Positions 33,722 through 44,822 of a stretch of 64,000 bases of DNA are shown here, piece after piece. The stretch comes from Chlorella sorokiniana (Eukaryota > Chlorophyta > Trebouxiophyceae > Chlorellales > Chlorellaceae): contig CP084609.1 of the NCBI GenBank assembly GCA_025917655.1, positions 1,302,001-1,366,000 on the forward strand. Direction: 5' to 3'. The notes beneath the pieces are model-generated. The model saw nothing but the letters and a program-made list of their open reading frames with translations. It ran no database searches and was not told the origin of the DNA. A program made the position numbers and the translations under genes. Position 1 is the stretch's first letter. Each line of letters begins with the position of its first letter.

Positions 33722-34932
33722 CTTGGCGCACTCAAAACACCAGCCAGACAGGCCTCGCTACCTGGCGAGGCTGGGCGGCAGGGTTTGGCCAGGCGTCAAG
33801 GCGTGGACATACGAACAAACTTGATTTGTGCTGCGTTGTAATTGTGCGAAATTGGTTTGCGCCGGACAGGCCAGAGCCGTGTCAAGGCTGGTAACCAAAC
33901 CCGAGAAGGGGTCGGCCATATGAGGGGATGAGACGGGGTTTGGTCAGATAGCAAAGGTGAATGAGAAGGAAAACGACACAGAGGGTAGAACAGGTCGATG
34001 TTGTACAGGGTGAGCGCAGCGCGAAGCGCCGCCATGTCATCTCGCTGTCCCGAAAAAGGTGTCCTTCGAGAATGACAAGCACTGGGATGGGGTACTACAG
34101 AATGCACACATGCCACCATCACGACTTCTGCTTAGACCGATGAGCACTGACACTGAATACGCCAAAGCTCTGTCGGAACTGGAGCAAGCAGTGGCGGGGT
34201 CCTCTGGGCGCGCTGGCAGCTGCTGCTGCCACGGTGTGCCTACCTGCAGCTGCACCCAGCCCCACATGCAGTTGCAAGCGGGTGCCCTTCGCGCGCATGC
34301 AGAAACTGCTGCACCTTTGGAAGTCCGCTGCTTGGCTTTCCACAGCATCTGACGGCTGTGTGATGGGGCAGTGCATGGGTACCGGTACCAGTGGTGCACC
34401 TTGTGCTTTACACAAACACGCCTGTCTTAACGTCCTGTTGATATGTTGTGGTGCCCGACATCTGAGAGTCGGGCGCCCTGGGCCATCCGGCGGCATGCTC
34501 GGGAGGGAGGGGCGCACATCCCAATTTGGTAGTCACGTTAAAGCAAGAAATATGAGGTCTACGCACATCAATAGCCGTTTTCATACGTGAACTGACCGTT
34601 CACAAGGCTGCACTGCTGTGAACCAGGCAAGGAGGTCGAAGAGTTGATTGCCAAGAAGCTGCAACCTGTGGAGGCTGAATCGCACGATAATTAATATGGG
34701 ATCCACACCCTTAAAAGGAGGTAAAGAACCACAGCCATCGCACAATGCGAAAACCTCCTTCGTGCTGCGCCCTTCACAGCAGGGGCGCCATGTGCGCGAG
34801 GGGCGCATCCCTTCGTCGTCACCTGCAACCTTCCGTACATTTATTTATCCTGAAAGGTCCTCCCGACATTGTTGAGCGTGTTACAGAGCAATAGTAGACC
34901 CCGTACTCAACCAGGAAACTCCAACCCCCGCG
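33722..34932. other. Long spacer between MYND and phototropin genes
   Basis: About 1.2 kb, lower in GC than its surroundings, between two divergent genes. It should contain both promoters. Copy B of the dispersed repeat occupies 34212-34381. No open frame here has family resemblance. Confidence 0.5.
34212..34381 (+). repeat. Dispersed repeat, copy B
   Basis: Starts GCTGGCAGCTGCTGCTGCC and shares with copy A blocks such as CAGTTGCAAGCGGGTGCCC, CCGCTGCTTG and TTTCCACAGCATC. Same orientation, about 4.4 kb away, roughly 490 bp upstream of the MYND start codon. Confidence 0.8.
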
Positions 34933-37900
34933 ATGCTGCAGCCTGGGGACCTGACGGCACCGGAGGTGAGCCCTCGATATAGGTCATGCTGTAGTTATGC
35001 TGACGACCGGCGCTGCAGACTGTGGGTGGACCCTCCAACGTTTCTGGCTGTCCTGGCCGTTGCCGCCTGCTCCGCAGGTGCCGGCGCCCCAGGCCCAGCT
35101 CACCTCTGCGCTGGCCAAGGTAGGGACCTTTTGCAGACAGCACGCACCTAGAACTGGAGTCTCTCAGCTGGGCTCGCAGCCGGGGGCAGCATCGCGCAAC
35201 CTCCAACAGCGCCGCCGCCCGCGCCGCCCCACGCCGCCCGCCTGCCCGCCCCGCAGCTGCGCCAGACCTTTGTGGTGGCGGACGCCACGCATCCCGACTG
35301 CCCGCTCATCTACGCCAGCGAGGGGTGAGGCTGCTGCCTGGTGCTGAGCCCCTGCCTGCCTGGCTGGAGCCTCCCACCCTCCGGGCCGCCAGCTTCCCAT
35401 CCGGCTCCACCGCTGCCGCTCCACGTGCACCCTTTCTAAACCCTCCGCCCCCCCAACCCCAGGTTCTACGCCATGACCGGCTACTCCAAGGAGGAGGTGA
35501 TTGGGCACGGCTGGTTCTCCCGCTTCCTGGGCGGCCCCGGCACCAGCCCCGAGGCGCTGCGCCGCGTGCACGAGGCGGCCGAGGCGGGGCAGCCGCTGAC
35601 GCTGCGCCTGCTCAACTACCGCAAGGACGGCTCCCCCTTCTGGAACATGCTGACCATGACGCCCATCCGGGACGCGGAGGGGCAGCTGGTGAAGATTGTG
35701 GGGGTGCAGGTGGGCGGCGGGGGGGGATGGGTTGGGGGCCAGGGATGCCTCGGTGGCGGGGGCTGGCGAGACTAGGAAGCCGGCGGGAGGTGCATGCGCG
35801 GCCGACCGTTTGGCCGGCGCAGACTGGCTATGCTGGCCGTCGGCAAGCAATCCGCAGGGCTCTTCTGCGCGCCTCTGTGTGTCAGGACCAGCGGGAGCTT
35901 GACTGATGAGCTCTGCACCCTTCGGGGCATGCCAAACGTAATTGCGGTAGTAATAGCGCCGGCCGCCCTTCCTCCCCTGGTCCCACCCAACCTCCTTCCG
36001 CCAGGCGGACGTCAGCCGCGCCACGGAGGGCCGCGCCGTCACGCTGTGCCCCCGCGGCCTGCCCCTGCTGGTACACTACGACGAGCGGCTCAAGGAGCGG
36101 GTGGCGTTCCCGGCGGCGGAGGAGGTGCTGCAGGCGGTGTCGCCGCGGTATGCTCGCGCCTCCCGAGCCTCCCGCGCCTCCCGCGCCTCCCGCGTCTCGG
36201 GCCCCGGCAAGCCCAGCCTGGGGGCGCCGGGGGCGAGGAGGGCGAGCCGCTGCACCGAGAGGCGCTGGATCTGGCCACCACGGTGGAACGCATCCAGTCG
36301 GTGAGGCGCCAGCCCTGCCCCTTTGCGCGGCGGCAGCCCTGCATTGATGCAGGGGCACGGCTTGTTCACGTCACAACTGGAACGGGCGCCCCACGTTTGC
36401 GCTGCTCCAGCTGGCGGGTCGCAGTGGGTGGCCGGCAGGGCTGGAGGTGCCGGCATGCTGACCATGGCTGCCCTCCCACTCTCCCCCTGTTCACCCGGCC
36501 GCCGCCGCAGAACTTTGTCATTTCGGACCCCTCCCTGCCCGACTGCCCCATCGTCTTCGCCTCAGACGCGTTCCTGCAGCTGACGGGGTTTGCGCGGGAG
36601 GAGATCCTGGGACGAAACTGGTGGGTGGGTGCGTTGGTGGTGCGGATGTCTGTGTGTGCTGCGGGCTGTGTGTGGGGGGGGGGGGGGGGGGATGGCCTGG
36701 CCTCGGCCCCTGGCAGCTGCGGTAGGTTGGGTACCAATCTGCTGCGAGCTGTGCTTCGGGTGGCATCAGCCCGAGCACTTATCACTCGCTGCCTTCAAAT
36801 CATATCAGAACCATCCCCCACCCCCTCTCCGGCCCACCACCCCCAGCCGCTTCTTGCAAGGCCCCGGCACCGACCGCGCCGCCGTGGCGGGCCTGCGTGC
36901 CGCCATCGCCGAGGGGCGCGAGTGCACCGTGCGGCTGCTGAACTACAAGAAGGACCGCACCCCCTTCTGGAACCTGCTGACCGTGGCGCCCATCCGGGAC
37001 GGCGGCGGCGCGCTGCGCTTCATGGTCGGCATCCAGGTGTGCCCAGTGGGTGGGGCGGCGGCGGGAGAGCGTGGATGTTTTCCTGTTGTTTTCGTTGAGG
37101 CAGGCCTTTCTTTTGTGGGTGAAAGGCACCCACATGCTGGAGGTCCCTGCTTGCCGAGCGAGGGGTAAATGCCTGGCTGCGCTCGTCTTGATTTTTGGTG
37201 TGCTGGGCGGCGCAGGTTGATGTGACTGACCAGGGGAACGACAGCGGCGAGGGCTCCGCGCTGGGCGCCGCCACCCCCGGCGGCCTGCGGGAGGCGGGGC
37301 GGGTGGGGGCGCGCTGCGGCACATGGGCTATGAGGGGGCGGGAGAGGAGGGGGAGCTGTGGGCTGGCTTCGACGGCCGTGTGGCGCCCATCAAGCCACAC
37401 AAGGCGAGCGACCCGGCCTGGGCGGCCCTGCGGGCTGTGGTGGAGGTGAGATGGGTGGGGGAGGGGGCGTGCTTGCTTGGATCTGGCTTTGCGGTGTGCG
37501 GATGTTGTCGGGTAGAGGACAGGCAGAGCGAATGGCGGCTCTGCATCAAGCAGCCCGACCTGGATGGCGGCAGCTACTTGGCGGGCATGCGCGGCAGCAG
37601 CGGCAGCAGCAGCGCTGCAGGCGCTGCCTGACGCACCCGCCGCCGTCCCGCTGCCTGCGCAGGCGGAGGGCCGGCTGTGCGACCGCCACTTTGAGCGGCT
37701 GCGCCCGCTGGGGGCGGGCAACGTGGGTTCGGTGGAGCTGGTGCAGCTGGTGGGCACCCCGCACAAATTTGCGCTCAAGTCTCTGGACAAGCAGGAGATG
37801 CTGGAACGCAACAAGGTGGGGAGGGCTGGCGGGCAGCGCCTGCGCACCAATGTGTGTGGAGGTGTTTTGTTGCTGGAGGGGAGGGGGCCGGGCGCAACGG

Positions 37901-40601
37901 TGCGAGCTCAAGATGCACCGGGTGCAGGCGGGGACCCTGCTTCGCCGCCAGCTGCTCTGGGCCGCTCATTTTGTGCCCCCTTGGAAGCCTTTCGGTGAAG
38001 GGACAGCCCGCAAACGCTGCCCGCCCCTCCCCCTCCCCCGCTCCTGCGCAGGTGGGGGCGCGTGCACACCGAGCTGCTGGTGCTGCGCGGTCTGGACCAC
38101 CCCTTCCTGGTCACGCTGTACGCGCGCTGCAGACGGGTGGGTGGGGGCGATATGTTCGAGGGAGGGGAAAGGGCAGAGGAGCGCCTTCCCTTGAAGAAAA
38201 GTTGGGAGCAAATTGGTGATGCTTAGTGGGCGCGTGGGGGATGAGGGTGTCTTGCAGCTGTCAGCCTGTGTGCTTGCCAGCTGGCAGGGCGCTGCGGCAG
38301 CGCGAGCCCCGCTTCCTCCCCTGCCTGTGCCTGCACCCTATTTCCAAACCGCATCCTTTCCCACACGCTGCCCAGCTTGCCCCTCCCTCTCAGGCTCCCT
38401 CGCCCGCTCCCTCACACACACACTCTGTGCATGGACCCCCCTCTCTGCCCCCGCAGACACCCACGTCCAGTTCCTGCTGGAGTACTGCGAGGGCAGCGAC
38501 CTGGCGGCGGTGCAGTACGCCGCACCGTACCGCCGCCTGCACGAGGACGAGGTGCGGCGGTACGCGACCGAGATCCTGGCGGCGCTGCAGTACCTCCACC
38601 TGCACGGGGTGGCCTACAGGTGTGTGTGTGTGGTGGTGATGTGGGTGTGGGTGTGGTGGGTGGGGGGCCACGTGCTGGATGTGCACGCATCTGCGGCAAG
38701 CGTGAGTTCTTCTGGGAGAGGGTGGGGTGTTTGTGGCGGTGTGGGCCGGCTCTGTCTACTCCCTTCATCCCACCCGCTCCCGCTCCCCTGCTTCTCCCCG
38801 CAGGGACCTCAAGCCGGAGAACATCCTGGTGGACTCCCAGTCCGGCCACTGCCTGCTGACCGACTTCGACCTGTCGTACCTCCAGGCGGGGCTGGAGGCG
38901 GAGCTGGTGCCGCCCACCCCGCCGCCGCCCGGCCGCGGCGGCGGCGCTCCCGGCCCCGCCGCCCGCCGAGCCCCTGCCGCGGCCGCCAGCAGCGTGGCCC
39001 CTGCGCACTCCGCCTCCTCCCTCTCCCGCACCAGCCTGAGCAGCAGCACCGCCAGCCTGGCCAGCCTGGCGAGCGCGTCGAGCGCCAGCGTGGGCGGCGG
39101 CGCGCGGCAGCCCGCGCGGCGGCTGGCTGCTGGCCGCTGCGCCGGGTGGCGGGCGGGCCAACTCGTTCGTGGGCACAGAGGAGTATCTGGCGCCGGAGGT
39201 GGTGCAGGGCACAGGTGCGGAGGGGTGGGGGGTGGGGGGTTGAGGGGGCTTGATGTCGAAGGCTGCGCTGCAGCCGCAGGCACATGCCTGGCAGGGTCTG
39301 CCAGGCATCCCAGCCAGCCCAGGCAGGGGTACGGCTGGGCCTGTAGGAGTGCTGAGCGGACCACCATTGCCTGCATTCCGCCCCCTCCGCCCCCTCCCAA
39401 ACCCACATGCGCGCGCACACCCCTCCCCACCCTCCCACCCACCCGCCCACTCGCAGGCCACGACAGCTGCGTGGACTGGTGGTCGTTTGGCATCCTGCTC
39501 TTCGAGCTGCTGTACGGCTACACGCCCTTCAAGTGAGGCGCCAGCTGCCCGCCCCCTCCCGCGCAACAGCCGCCAAGCTGCCGCCCCGCTGCGATGTGGC
39601 TGCCGTGGCCCCAACGAAAAGCAACAACAAGAGAGCGTGCCCAGCTGCACGTCTGGGCCTGGCTGAAGTGCCTGCTCATGCCCGGCGGGCCTGCCGAGTC
39701 TTGCTGCCGTACCGCTCCGTACTGCAGGGGTCTGCGGCGGGACGAGACCTTCGACAACATCGTCAAGATGGAGGTGGCCTTCCCCGGGTGGCCCCGCGTC
39801 AGCGCCGAGTGCAGGGACCTGATCACCCGCCTGCTGGTCAAGGTGGGGCAGATCCGCCCGCTGGCATGGGAGTGTGTGCGGCGATGGGTGCCGCCGGGTG
39901 ACGGCGTGCATGCCCAGCTTGGGGAAGAGGGGCAAGGCAGCCAGGTGGCGGCTTGCGGCTGCTGACCGCCTGGGGAGCACCTGCTGGCAGCCACCCTGGC
40001 GAGGCGGGGCGCACGTGGCCTGACTGATGAGAGTCAGAGGCAGCACGGGGCTGGAGTCAGGAGCTCAGCCGCAGTCAGGAGCTCAGCCGAATGCCCCCGC
40101 CCGCACCCTCCGCAGGACCCGCGGCAGCGGCTGGGCGCCCGCGCCGGCGCCGCCGAGGTGAAGCAGCACCCCTGGTTTGCGGGGGTGAATTGGGCGCTGG
40201 GCCGGGCCGACCAGGACCGCGCCGCTGAGATGGCGGCTGCCGGGGCCCCGCAGCGCGCGCCCCTCGCAAAGGCGGCCGCAAAGTCCTCGCGGGGGAGGGC
40301 GGCGGCGCCCAGCGCCGCCATCAACCGACAGCTGTCGGCGCTCCCGAGCAGCGGCGCGGGGAGGGAAGGCCGCCATTGGCTGCTTCATGTTTGGCAGGAG
40401 CAGGAGCCGGCAGTGAGCCTGCACAGAACGGCAGCCCACCTTTGCTTGGGCTTGGGCACGGGGCTTGGCACAGCCGCTCCTCCCCTCCTAACAACCCAGC
40501 TTGCTGCTCAACGAACGGCCACCCGTACGACGCTTCGCTTTAAACGCCCTGCATGCCCAGTGTGTACGAATCTCGCCGCCATTATTATGTCATCAACATA
40601 A
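34933..40601 (+). CDS. PHOT: Phototropin: two LOV domains and an AGC-type Ser/Thr kinase
   Basis: Blue-light receptor kinase. Exon 1 (34933-34965) encodes [14 protein letters not shown]1 spans about 35250-36050 ([19 protein letters not shown], then [17 protein letters not shown]), and LOV2 spans 36511-37240 ([20 protein letters not shown], with EEILGRNC joined to RFLQGPGTD across an intron). LOV2 has the flavin-adduct Cys; LOV1 has Ser in its place. The kinase begins near 37663 ([20 protein letters not shown]) and shows [12 protein letters not shown], the phototropin-type LTDFDLSYL, an Ala/Ser-rich insert, [37 protein letters not shown] and DPRQRLGAR. Linker exons 36005-36300 and 37216-37445 are each one nt short of their phases. 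The stop at 40601 follows an unusually long tail after [13 protein letters not shown], so the 3' end is uncertain. Confidence 0.93.
36674..36691 (+). repeat. G18 homopolymer in phototropin LOV2 intron
   Basis: Eighteen consecutive G on the transcribed-sense strand, preceded by GTGTGT. It lies in the intron (36621-36846) that splits the LOV2 cysteine codon. The true run length is uncertain in any assembly. Confidence 0.9.
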
Positions 40602-41268
40602 TAGCTTGCAATACTGTCCCTGCCTCGATATGCTCCATTTGATTCCAGCGTCAGTTTTAACTGATTTGCCCGCTCCATTATCGCTTGATGCCCCTGCCAA
40701 GAACGCATGCGCGCCCTATGCACTGTACGAAGCGCTGGGTCCAGCATGCATCGTGCTCTGGCGCCATTAACCAGGCCATAGCCTCTCCAGCAAGCTGATC
40801 CACCAACCCCTGCGACAACCCTTCGTCCTTCATGCTGTGTGCTTCCCCTGCCCCTGTGTGCCCCTCGCCTTTCCACCGCCGAGTGTTCTCCACTGAAGTA
40901 TGCGATAGCCCTGATTCATGTAAGATATCCTCTTCAACAGAGCCCTGCAGGGCACCTGGCACGTAAACTTGAACAACAGCAGATGTTGCCGCCGCCGCTG
41001 CTGTGGTCGCCCCTGCTTCGACGCCAGGGCTCTGGGGTGAGGAAAAACTTCGCTTGCTGACAGTTTCCTCTCAACTGTCATAAGCCCTAAGCAAACCTGG
41101 TCAAATGCTCCTTGGAAATGCAGCTGGTCGACAGCTTGCTAAAGCGCAGTACGCCGGTCACCACGTACCTCATGGCTCCCTTAGAGAAACGCAGCAGCTT
41201 GGCAGCTTGTGCTCATGATCTCGCGCCTTGGGACTGGCAGCGCCCACAGATCACTTCGATTTGCCGCG
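40602..41268. other. Spacer between phototropin and MutY genes
   Basis: About 670 bp of lower-GC sequence. It probably holds the phototropin 3' UTR and the MutY promoter and 5' UTR. The short overlapping frames have no family resemblance. Confidence 0.45.
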
Positions 41269-44200
41269 ATGCCGCCCAAGAGGAGCCGGCAGGCCGGGCA
41301 GGGCACCGAGCGCGCTGCCAAGAGTGCCAAGAGCGATGGGAAAATCCCCGGCGACGAGGCGGTGGCAGTCGCAGACATTGAGGACTTCAAATTCGAGCCG
41401 GCCGAGGTGGAGCAGGCAAGTAGCCGCCGCCGCCATTCGCCTGCCACATGCGGCTGCATCTAGCTGCGTGGCCTCCCCTTGCCCAGGTCACCCGTGCAAC
41501 GAGCAGCTGCTGCGCTCCGCATGCTATCCAGATAAGGAGCAGCCTGCTGGACTGGTACGACCGCAGCCACCGCATCCTGCCCTGGCGCCGCAACCCGCAC
41601 TCCAAGCTGGCGGCGGCCGCGGTGGCGGCGGCGGCCGCCGAGGGCAGCCACCCCGCGCCGGCCGACCTGCACCAGAACGACTTCATCTATTACGTTTACG
41701 TGTGCGAGATCATGTCGCAGCAGGTGCGTGGGCGCTGCTGTCGGGCACCGAGGCAGCATGAAGGAGAGGAGTCGCCGGCGCAGCTTGGCGAACCGACTCT
41801 GCGCAGCTCCAGGCTCCCGCCTCAACGCCCATCTGCCGTGGCCCAGCCAGCTAACAGCCCCCATCCTGGACACCCCTCCTTCATCCTCCCATAGACCCAG
41901 GTGTCCCGCGCCGCCGACTACTTCCGCCGCTGGGTGGCGCGCTGGCCCAGCGTGGCGGCGCTGGCGGCGGCCAGCCAGGAGGAGGTGAACGAGGCGTGGG
42001 CGGGGCTGGGGTACTACCGACGGGCGCGGTACCTACTGGAGGGAGCACGGTACATCATGGAGAAGCTGGACGGCAGCTTCCCCACCACCGCCAAGGAGCT
42101 GCAGAGCATCCCGGGTGGGGGCTTAGGGCGGGGGCTTGGCGCCTGATCTGGCTGCGTGCATGCTGCAGGCGAGCCTGTGCTGGCTCTGCGCATCAGCCGC
42201 GCCTCATCTCTCCCCCAGCAGCACCCCCTCGCCCCTCCCCTCCCATCTCCTGCATCTCAGTGCCCGCATCCGATCCCCGTCTGTCCATTCCCCCGCAGGC
42301 GTGGGGGCTTACACCTCCGCCGCCATCGCCTCCATTGCGTGCGGCGAGCGGGCAGCCGTGGTGGACGGCAACGTGATTCGCGTGCTGGCCCGCCTGCGCC
42401 GCGTGGCGGGGACCCGCGCTCGGGTGGGCAGCTCACGCTGCGCACGCTGCGCCCCTGCCCGCGCTGCTGCCCGGCCGTCCTGGCTACGCGCCGCATCGTT
42501 GCCGTCCTGCCTGCTCAGCCCGCCTTCTCCCTCTCTACCTGCGCACCCCCCGCCTCCATCGCCGTCGTGGGCGCAACAACGCCCACGTGCCCACCCAGCC
42601 TCCATCCACACCCACACGCTCCTCCGCCGCCACACACCCCTCCCCCTCTTTTCCCCCCGCTGCAGGCCCCCTCACCAAGCTGTGGGCCCAGCTGGCGGAT
42701 GCGCTGCTGGACCCTGGCCGCCCGGCGACTTCAACCAGGCATGCCGAGGGGTGGCGGAGACCACACAGCCCTTGCCAGCCAAGCTGCATCGGCAGCCTGC
42801 TTCTGCCGCCCCTGCCTCCAGTCCATGCTGTGCCCGCCCGGGCCGACGCCGGCAGCCCCCCTGCTGCCCCTCTCTGTCTGGACACACGCCGCACGACTGG
42901 CACAACCACGCGCACGCGCACACACACAACCGACCGCCTGCCGCCGCGCCCGCCTGCCCAGGCCGTCATGGAGCTCGGGGCCACTGTGTGCGTGCCCAAC
43001 GCGGAGCCCAAGTGCGGCGAGTGCCCCATCGCCTCCTGCTGCGCCGTCCACCGAGCGGTCCGTGCACACGCAGGGGCGGGCGGGCAGCCCGGGAGGCGGG
43101 TGCCCCCGAGCTTCCGACTATCCCACCAAGGTGCGGCGGTGCTGCAGGGGAGGGAGGGGGTCTGCGGCTGCGCTCTGGCGGCCTACTTGGAGCGGTTGCG
43201 TGCTACATGCAACGTCGGCGTTTTCACTCCTGGCAGGCATCGGCGGAGTTCCAGGCGGCCATGCCTGTGTGTTTTGGAACCACTAGCTTATTCGCTCCGC
43301 CCTCCCTTTTGCTCCCTGCGCACACACGCGCCGCCTGCTCAGGTGGAGAAGGCGGAGAAGCGGGAGGAGACGGTGGCGGTGGCGGTGGTGCGGCTGCTGC
43401 CGCCGGGCGCGGCAGCGGGCGCGGGCGCTGGCGGCAAGGCCGAGCCTGCGGGCGCGCGATTCTTGCTCGTGCAGCGCCCGCCCGCGGGTCTGCTGGCTGG
43501 GCTGTGGCAGTTCCCGCTGCTGCCGCTGCAGCCTGGGGCGCAGGAATCGGCGGCGGCGGCGCAGGCGCTGATGGACGGATACCTGCAGGAGCAGCTGGGG
43601 GTGGAGCTGCGGGCGGCGCAGGCGGCGCAGCAGGAGGACTCGCCCGACGACGGCCCGGGTGCGCGGGGCAGCCGCGGCTTCCATTCCTGCCCGCACGCCG
43701 CGCCGGCTGAGGCGCCTGCCTGCCTGAAAGCAGCGCTGGGGGCGTCGTCTGCCGTGGCCTGCAGCTCTGGATGCTGGCCTGCTCAATCACCCATTTAACA
43801 ACCCCCGCCCCCCAGGCGTGCTGCGGGTGGTGGAGCGGCGGCCACTGGGCTCCCTGGTCCACGTCTTCTCCCACATCCGCATGACCATGAGGGTGGAGGC
43901 GCTGACACTGCAGGTGGGCGATTTGATGTGTGGTGTGGGGTGTAAGTGCGGTGTGGGGGCGCACCGCTGTCGCGAGAATGCTGCTTGCGCGGCCCAGGGG
44001 GTGCTGCTGGGTGGGGCGGCCCGTGGCGGGCAGGGGAGGCGCTGGCCGGCTGGTGCCAACCATCGGGATGAGGCTGCTGCGCCCAGCGCTGCCCATCTTT
44101 CAAGCCAGGCTCGTGCCTCCCTGCTGACGCCCGCCGTGCCGCCGCCCCTCCCCATGCCACGCGCAGGGCGAGCTGAGCGTGTCGCCCGCGCCGCCGACGA

Positions 44201-44527
44201 ACGTGCGGGGCTGGCGGCGCTGCAGTGGGTGCCCGCTGCCGAGATGCAGGGCAAGGGGCTGAGCAGCGGCGTGAAGAAGGTGGGCAAGGAAAGCCAGAAT
44301 CACGGGAGAGGGAGGGAGGTGGGAGGGGCCCGCGTGGCTGCACCTCCACGCCATGTAGGCAAGGCAGGCTGTATCGTCAGCTGAGCCCCCCTTCCACCAC
44401 ACCCCTCTTTCTTTCTTTCCAGGTGTATAAGCTGTTTACGGACTCGCGAGCCAAGGCGGGCAGCAAGCAATCCATCACCGCCTTCTTCAAGCCGAAAGCG
44501 GCGGCTGGCGATGACGCCAGCAGCTGA
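41269..44527 (+). CDS. MUTYH: Adenine DNA glycosylase MutY/MUTYH with C-terminal PIP-box
   Basis: Base-excision-repair enzyme that removes A opposite 8-oxoguanine. The ATG at 41269 opens a basic, nuclear-type N-terminus (MPPKRSRQAG). Core motifs in order: DRSHRILPWRRNPHS, CEIMSQQTQVSRAADYF (the Glu is the catalytic-acid position), WAGLGYYRRARYLLEGARYI, the helix-hairpin-helix IPG-VGAYTSAAIASIACGE, and VVDGNVIRVLARL with the catalytic Asp. The iron-sulfur cysteines are CVPNAEPKCGECPIASCC. The C-terminal NUDIX-like domain has RFLLVQRPPAGLLAGLWQFP and LVHVFSHIRMTMRVEAL. The last exon (44423-44527) ends with KQSITAFFKPK, a PCNA-binding motif. Exon 42299-42423 is one nt short, after which GDPRS appears as expected. 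An Ala-rich insert precedes the catalytic helix. Confidence 0.93.
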
Positions 44528-44822
44528 CGGCGGCCGGCTGCCAGGGTCCCTGCACTGCAGGGCTGGCCCGCACGCGTGCGTGACCCTCCTTGCTTTATTC
44601 CCTGTTGTTGGCAATGGCCTGCATGAAAAGCTGCACTCATGTTTGCACTCATGATGGCAACGCAATGCACAAACCGCACAATGCTAAATTCTTGTCCCTG
44701 ACCCCTTGCACTGACAGTCAAATCTGTTTTCTGGCCATCCTTGAGCTCACTGTGACACTGGTCCAAAGCTACCGCTGCGCTGCTGCGCCGTTAGTGCCTT
44801 GCCGCATGCGCGCCGCCGCCGC

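Noticed and set aside
36150-36240. An extra intron in the phototropin linker to explain the frame change
   Set aside because: No good donor-acceptor pair is present, and one added base at 36229-36233 makes the exon exactly 99 codons between phase-0 junctions.
40158-40601. The long tail after the phototropin kinase as a genuine domain
   Set aside because: Phototropins normally end soon after the NWALIR-like motif. The tail is low-complexity and probably reads into 3' UTR after a missed frame change, so I kept 40601 only as an upper limit.
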